From contig CAMPGT010000144.1 of the NCBI GenBank assembly GCA_946885665.1, positions 1 through 10,007 on the forward strand: a DNA stretch of 10,007 nucleotides, written 5' to 3'. Within the stretch, counting starts at the first letter, position 1. Each line of letters opens with the position of its first letter. The notes under the pieces were generated by a model that made no database searches, was not told the DNA's origin, and saw only the letters and a list, made by a program, of their open reading frames with translations. Both the position numbers and the translations under genes were made by a program. The DNA comes from an uncultured Chitinophagaceae bacterium (GTDB taxonomy: Bacteria; Bacteroidota; Bacteroidia; Chitinophagales; Chitinophagaceae). Shown here one piece after another: positions 7,553-10,007 of the stretch.

Positions 7553-7933
7553 CTAAAATAAAAATTTGACGATCATCACACCGAGAAATACGGCGATGCA
7601 ACCGAAAAATACGCTCATGAGGATGTAGAAGGCGGCGAACGACCATTGCCCGTCCTGCATCAAACTGATGTTCTCCAGTGCAAAGGATGAGAAGGTGGTA
7701 TAGCCGCCGCAGAAACCTGTGGCAAGCAGCAGGCGCATGGAGGGAGAGAGAATGTTTCCCCTGTCGGCGAGGGCGTATAAAATGCCGATGATAAAACAGC
7801 CGATGATATTCACGGCCAGGGTTCCGAAAGGTATGGAAGAAGGATAATGCTTCTCAACATACTGCTGGGTAAGATAGCGGAACATTCCGCCAACACAACT
7901 CCCCGCCCCTATCAATAATAAACTTTTCAGCAT
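7553..7933 (-). CDS. crcB: CrcB/Fluc fluoride ion channel
   Basis: Small inner-membrane protein of 126 aa, normal length for the Fluc family, which forms dual-topology dimers that let fluoride leave the cell. Four hydrophobic helices lie at about 4–21, 36–56, 66–90 and 98–122. Signature residues are present: GGMFRY (15–20), GTLAVNIIGCFIIG (37–50) with the conserved Asn42, and GFCGGYTTFSSF (73–84). The last holds the glycine/threonine turn around the central sodium site and Phe81 and Phe84, matching the 'Phe box' that lines the fluoride path. The ATG lies 33 nt downstream of the 3' end of a fluoride-riboswitch aptamer, which independently supports the function. Only one crcB copy is seen here, consistent with the homodimeric form. 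Confidence 0.97.
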   Translation of the reverse strand: MLKSLLLIGAGSCVGGMFRYLTQQYVEKHYPSSIPFGTLAVNIIGCFIIGILYALADRGNILSPSMRLLLATGFCGGYTTFSSFALENISLMQDGQWSFAAFYILMSVFFGCIAVFLGVMIVKFLF

Positions 7934-7966
7934 AAAAGGCTACCAGGTTTACATGAATAAACGTGA

Positions 7967-8012
7967 GCAGGAGTCATCAGCTTCGCAGCGGTTAAAGGCG
8001 AACCCCATCGCC
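7967..8012 (-). promoter_or_regulatory. Fluoride riboswitch (crcB motif) aptamer upstream of crcB
   Basis: The minus strand matches the fluoride riboswitch consensus closely. It opens with GGCGATGGGGTTCGCC (8012–7997), in which GGCG pairs with CGCC. The conserved unpaired TTTAACC follows, then a hairpin GCU–GCGA–AGC (7989–7980) closed by a GNRA loop, then TGATGACTCCTGC (7979–7967). The loop bases GGGGU (8006–8002) can pair with ACUCC (7974–7970) in the expected pseudoknot, with one G·U pair. Fluoride binding with Mg2+ stabilises this fold and raises expression of the downstream fluoride exporter. The 33 nt between aptamer and ATG hold a weak hairpin (GTTTA/TAAAC, 7962–7947) but no U-rich intrinsic terminator, so control may be at translation (inference). 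Confidence 0.94.
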
Positions 8013-8036
8013 GTGTTCCGGCGAAAATAATTCAAA

Positions 8037-8068
8037 TTGAAGAAATGGTGCAGGTTTTCATTATTTTG
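8037..8068 (+). promoter_or_regulatory. Possible Bacteroidota-type promoter for the FAD oxidoreductase gene
   Basis: TTG at 8037–8039 is followed after 21 nt by TTATTTTG (8061–8068), one mismatch from the Bacteroidota -7 element TAnnTTTG, with nearly the expected spacing to the -33 TTG. Transcription would start near 8075, leaving a leader of roughly 35 nt before the ATG at 8109. It lies in the divergent region next to the riboswitch and points away from crcB. The evidence is a single degenerate match. Confidence 0.35.
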
Positions 8069-8108
8069 GTGGTGATATCCGTCATTGTCAATTATCAACC
8101 TAACGTAG

Positions 8109-9563
8109 ATGGATACACGCGATTACGACGCCATTGTTGTGGGTTCAGGGCCCAACGGACTTGCTGCGGCAATTACATTGCAGCGCGAAGGGCTGAGCGT
8201 ATTGGTTATTGAATCGAAAGAGGAGATCGGCGGCGGAATGCGCACGGCAGAACTCACCCTTCCCGGTTACCGTCACGACGTTTGCTCGGCCGTTCATCCC
8301 CTTGCAGCCGGCTCGCCGTTTTTTACCACGCTGCCGCTCGACCAACATGGTTTGCGTTTCATTTATCCCGAAATAGATGCGGCGCACCCGTTCGACGATG
8401 GCACCGCCGCGTTGCTGAAAAAAAGCATCGATGCCACAGCCGCGGGCCTTGGCAAAGACGCCAACGCTTACCTGAATCTTCTGGGCACCGTTGTACAAAA
8501 CTGGCCGGATATTGAGCGGGATGTGCTGGGGCCGTTCCATTATCCTTCGCATCCGTTGAAAATGGCGGCCTTTGGCATAGACGCGCTGATGCCTGCGAAA
8601 TATCTTTCAAAAAAATTCCGGACCCGGCAGGGCCGCGGGCTGTGGGCAGGAATGGCGGCCCATTCCATGCAACCGCTCACCAACGCCACCACATCGGCGA
8701 CCGCCTTGGTGCTGATGGCGGCGGCACACCTGCGCGGGTGGCCCATCCCCAAAAACGGATCGGCTTCCATCGCCAATGCCCTGGCTGCTTATTTTACGTC
8801 GCTGGGCGGTAAAATTGAAACCGATTTTCATGTTACTTCGCTGAAGCAGCTCCCATCGGCACATGCGGTGCTTTTCGACGTAACACCAAAACAACTGCTG
8901 AAGATAGCGGGATACAAATTTTCTTCACATTACACGTCGCAACTGGAGCGGTACCGTTATGGTGCGGGTGTGTTCAAAATCGACTGGGCGCTGGCCGAGC
9001 CGGCACCTTTTAAGGCAACCGCTGCAAGAACGGCAGGTACCGTACATATCGGCAATACTTTCGAGGAAATTGCGACCTACGAAAGAGACATTTGGCATGG
9101 CAAGACGGGCGACAGGCCTTTCCTGCTGTATGCACAGCCGTCTGTATTCGATTCGACGCGCGCACCCGCGGGCAAGCACACGGCATGGGCCTATTGTCAC
9201 GTGCCCCACGGGTCGATACGCGACATGACGGAAGCCATCGAGCAACAGGTTGAACGGTTTGCCCCCGGATTTCGTGAACGCATCCTTGCACGCCATACTT
9301 TTAACACGCGGCAGCTCGAAGATTATAACAATAACTATATTGGGGGAGATATTAATGGCGGTGTGCTCGACATTCGCCAGCTATTTACAAGGCCAGCGCT
9401 TAGATGGTCGCCTTACCGTACGTCTGCAAAAGGATTATACATCTGTTCATCGTCAACGCCTCCGGGCGGCGGTGTGCATGGTATGTGCGGCTATCACGCC
9501 GCGATCAGAGCATTAAAAGATAATTTTAACATCAGATCCGAACAAACACATGGAAAACAGTAA
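8109..9563 (+). CDS. FAD-dependent oxidoreductase, phytoene-dehydrogenase-related (COG1233)
   Basis: Soluble 484-aa flavoprotein of the phytoene desaturase/amine-oxidase-like group. The N-terminus has the FAD dinucleotide fold: AIVVGSGPNGLAAAITL (8–24) with GxGxxG at 12–17, and Glu35 closing the second beta strand (VLVIESKEEIGGGMRT). The C-terminal FAD-contact segment is LYICSSSTPPGGGVHGMCG (443–461), typical of the family that includes bacterial COG1233 proteins and animal PYROXD2. IGGDINGGVLD just before it is also characteristic. No transmembrane segment or signal peptide is evident. No phytoene synthase or other carotenoid gene lies in the window, so carotenoid desaturation is not supported; the substrate is unknown. 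The start at 8109 puts the nucleotide fold immediately at the N-terminus. The 3' end overlaps the next gene by 14 nt, suggesting co-transcription. Confidence 0.92.
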   Translation: MDTRDYDAIVVGSGPNGLAAAITLQREGLSVLVIESKEEIGGGMRTAELTLPGYRHDVCSAVHPLAAGSPFFTTLPLDQHGLRFIYPEIDAAHPFDDGTAALLKKSIDATAAGLGKDANAYLNLLGTVVQNWPDIERDVLGPFHYPSHPLKMAAFGIDALMPAKYLSKKFRTRQGRGLWAGMAAHSMQPLTNATTSATALVLMAAAHLRGWPIPKNGSASIANALAAYFTSLGGKIETDFHVTSLKQLPSAHAVLFDVTPKQLLKIAGYKFSSHYTSQLERYRYGAGVFKIDWALAEPAPFKATAARTAGTVHIGNTFEEIATYERDIWHGKTGDRPFLLYAQPSVFDSTRAPAGKHTAWAYCHVPHGSIRDMTEAIEQQVERFAPGFRERILARHTFNTRQLEDYNNNYIGGDINGGVLDIRQLFTRPALRWSPYRTSAKGLYICSSSTPPGGGVHGMCGYHAAIRALKDNFNIRSEQTHGKQ

Positions 9564-10007
9564 TCAGCAACCCGCAGTGATAGCCGCCGAGCTGGACGCG
9601 CCAATGGAAAAACGAAAAACGATTCATGAAGACTGGGTGGTGGTGATCCTTGGTTTCCTGGTCATATTGCTTGCACTGGCAGGGTTAAAATCGGCCGTGC
9701 CCGCCTACAAATGGTCGGGAATTGATGATCTTACCGGCAAGGTCTTTTCATCAATGAACCTCTTGTCGATAGCCCTTCAGTTTGTATTTGTTTTCGTTAT
9801 CGCGGTTTTAGGTGCATGGCTAACGGGAAGGCCCATCCGCAATTTTATCGTGATGTTCCCGGTAGTATATCTGATCGCTGTGATCGCGATGGTGCTTACG
9901 GGCAATGCGCAGGTGGAAGCGCTGAACCTCGAAGCGGTGATCTTCAGCCTCACCCTTGGATTGATCCTTGGCAATTTTTTCAAGTGGCCGCAATGGTTCC
10001 GCGAAGT
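9550..10007 (+). CDS. YeiH/UPF0324-family putative sulfate exporter, 5' part (runs off window)
   Basis: The frame starts with ATG at 9550, inside the end of the FAD oxidoreductase gene, and stays open to the window edge (152 codons). The protein begins with a charged cytoplasmic stretch, MENSNQQPAV onward, and EKRKTIHEDW (20–29). Hydrophobic helices follow at about 30–46, 70–91 and 98–117, then LNLEAVIFSLTLGLILGNFF (125–144). That last segment and the WPQWFRE after it resemble the UPF0324/YeiH family (Pfam Cons_hypoth698), multi-pass membrane proteins often annotated as putative sulfate exporters with little direct proof. A second in-frame ATG at 9604 (MEKRKTIHEDW) would avoid the overlap and is a possible alternative start. 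The C-terminal half is not in the window. Confidence 0.8.
   Translation, partial: MENSNQQPAVIAAELDAPMEKRKTIHEDWVVVILGFLVILLALAGLKSAVPAYKWSGIDDLTGKVFSSMNLLSIALQFVFVFVIAVLGAWLTGRPIRNFIVMFPVVYLIAVIAMVLTGNAQVEALNLEAVIFSLTLGLILGNFFKWPQWFRE

Noticed and set aside
7947..7962. Hairpin GTTTA/TAAAC between the riboswitch and crcB as an intrinsic terminator
   Set aside because: The stem is five weak pairs with no following U-run, so it is not an intrinsic terminator; at most part of a translational switch.
8109..9563. Assigning the flavoprotein as CrtI phytoene desaturase
   Set aside because: It belongs to the broad COG1233 group but no carotenoid gene is nearby, so the substrate is unsupported.

Overview
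The window looks like chromosome from a Bacteroidota bacterium, most likely a Chitinophagaceae-type soil or freshwater lineage. This is inferred from the gene content (cyclase–TolB-like–TPR fusion, secreted AGE-family protein, ROK/MFS/SIS sugar cluster), near-balanced base composition, and the lack of clear Shine-Dalgarno sequences before nearly every start. No rRNA, tRNA, CRISPR array, insertion sequence or phage gene is visible. Coding density is very high.

Layout: (1) 75–1127, minus: class I (DhnA/FbaB-type) fructose-bisphosphate aldolase. (2) 1197–3227, plus and divergent from the aldolase: membrane-anchored class III nucleotide cyclase fused to a TolB-like domain and TPRs. (3) 7933–3228, minus: a five-gene same-strand run, in transcription order crcB fluoride channel, ROK sugar kinase, MFS transporter, SIS phosphosugar-binding protein, and exported AGE-family epimerase. 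Gaps are 48, 0, 18 and 23 nt. The last gene meets the cyclase gene stop-to-stop with no spacer. (4) 7934–8108: a divergent regulatory region holding a convincing fluoride riboswitch on the minus strand ahead of crcB, plus a possible Bacteroidota-type promoter for the plus-strand gene. (5) 8109–9563, plus: FAD-dependent oxidoreductase of the phytoene-dehydrogenase-related family. (6) 9550 to the window end, plus: start of a YeiH/UPF0324-family membrane protein, overlapping the previous gene by 14 nt.

The clearest regulatory result is the fluoride riboswitch–crcB pair, a fluoride sensing and export module. It sits directly upstream of a sugar cluster whose parts suggest a small catabolic route: an exported AGE-type epimerase altering a sugar outside the cytoplasm, MFS uptake, phosphorylation by the ROK kinase, and handling of the phosphosugar by the SIS protein. 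The substrate cannot be read from sequence. The ROK protein has lost most of the usual zinc motif and the Glu/His of the sugar-binding motif, and the AGE protein carries a signal peptide. The pathway may therefore differ from the textbook ManNAc/GlcNAc or mannobiose routes.
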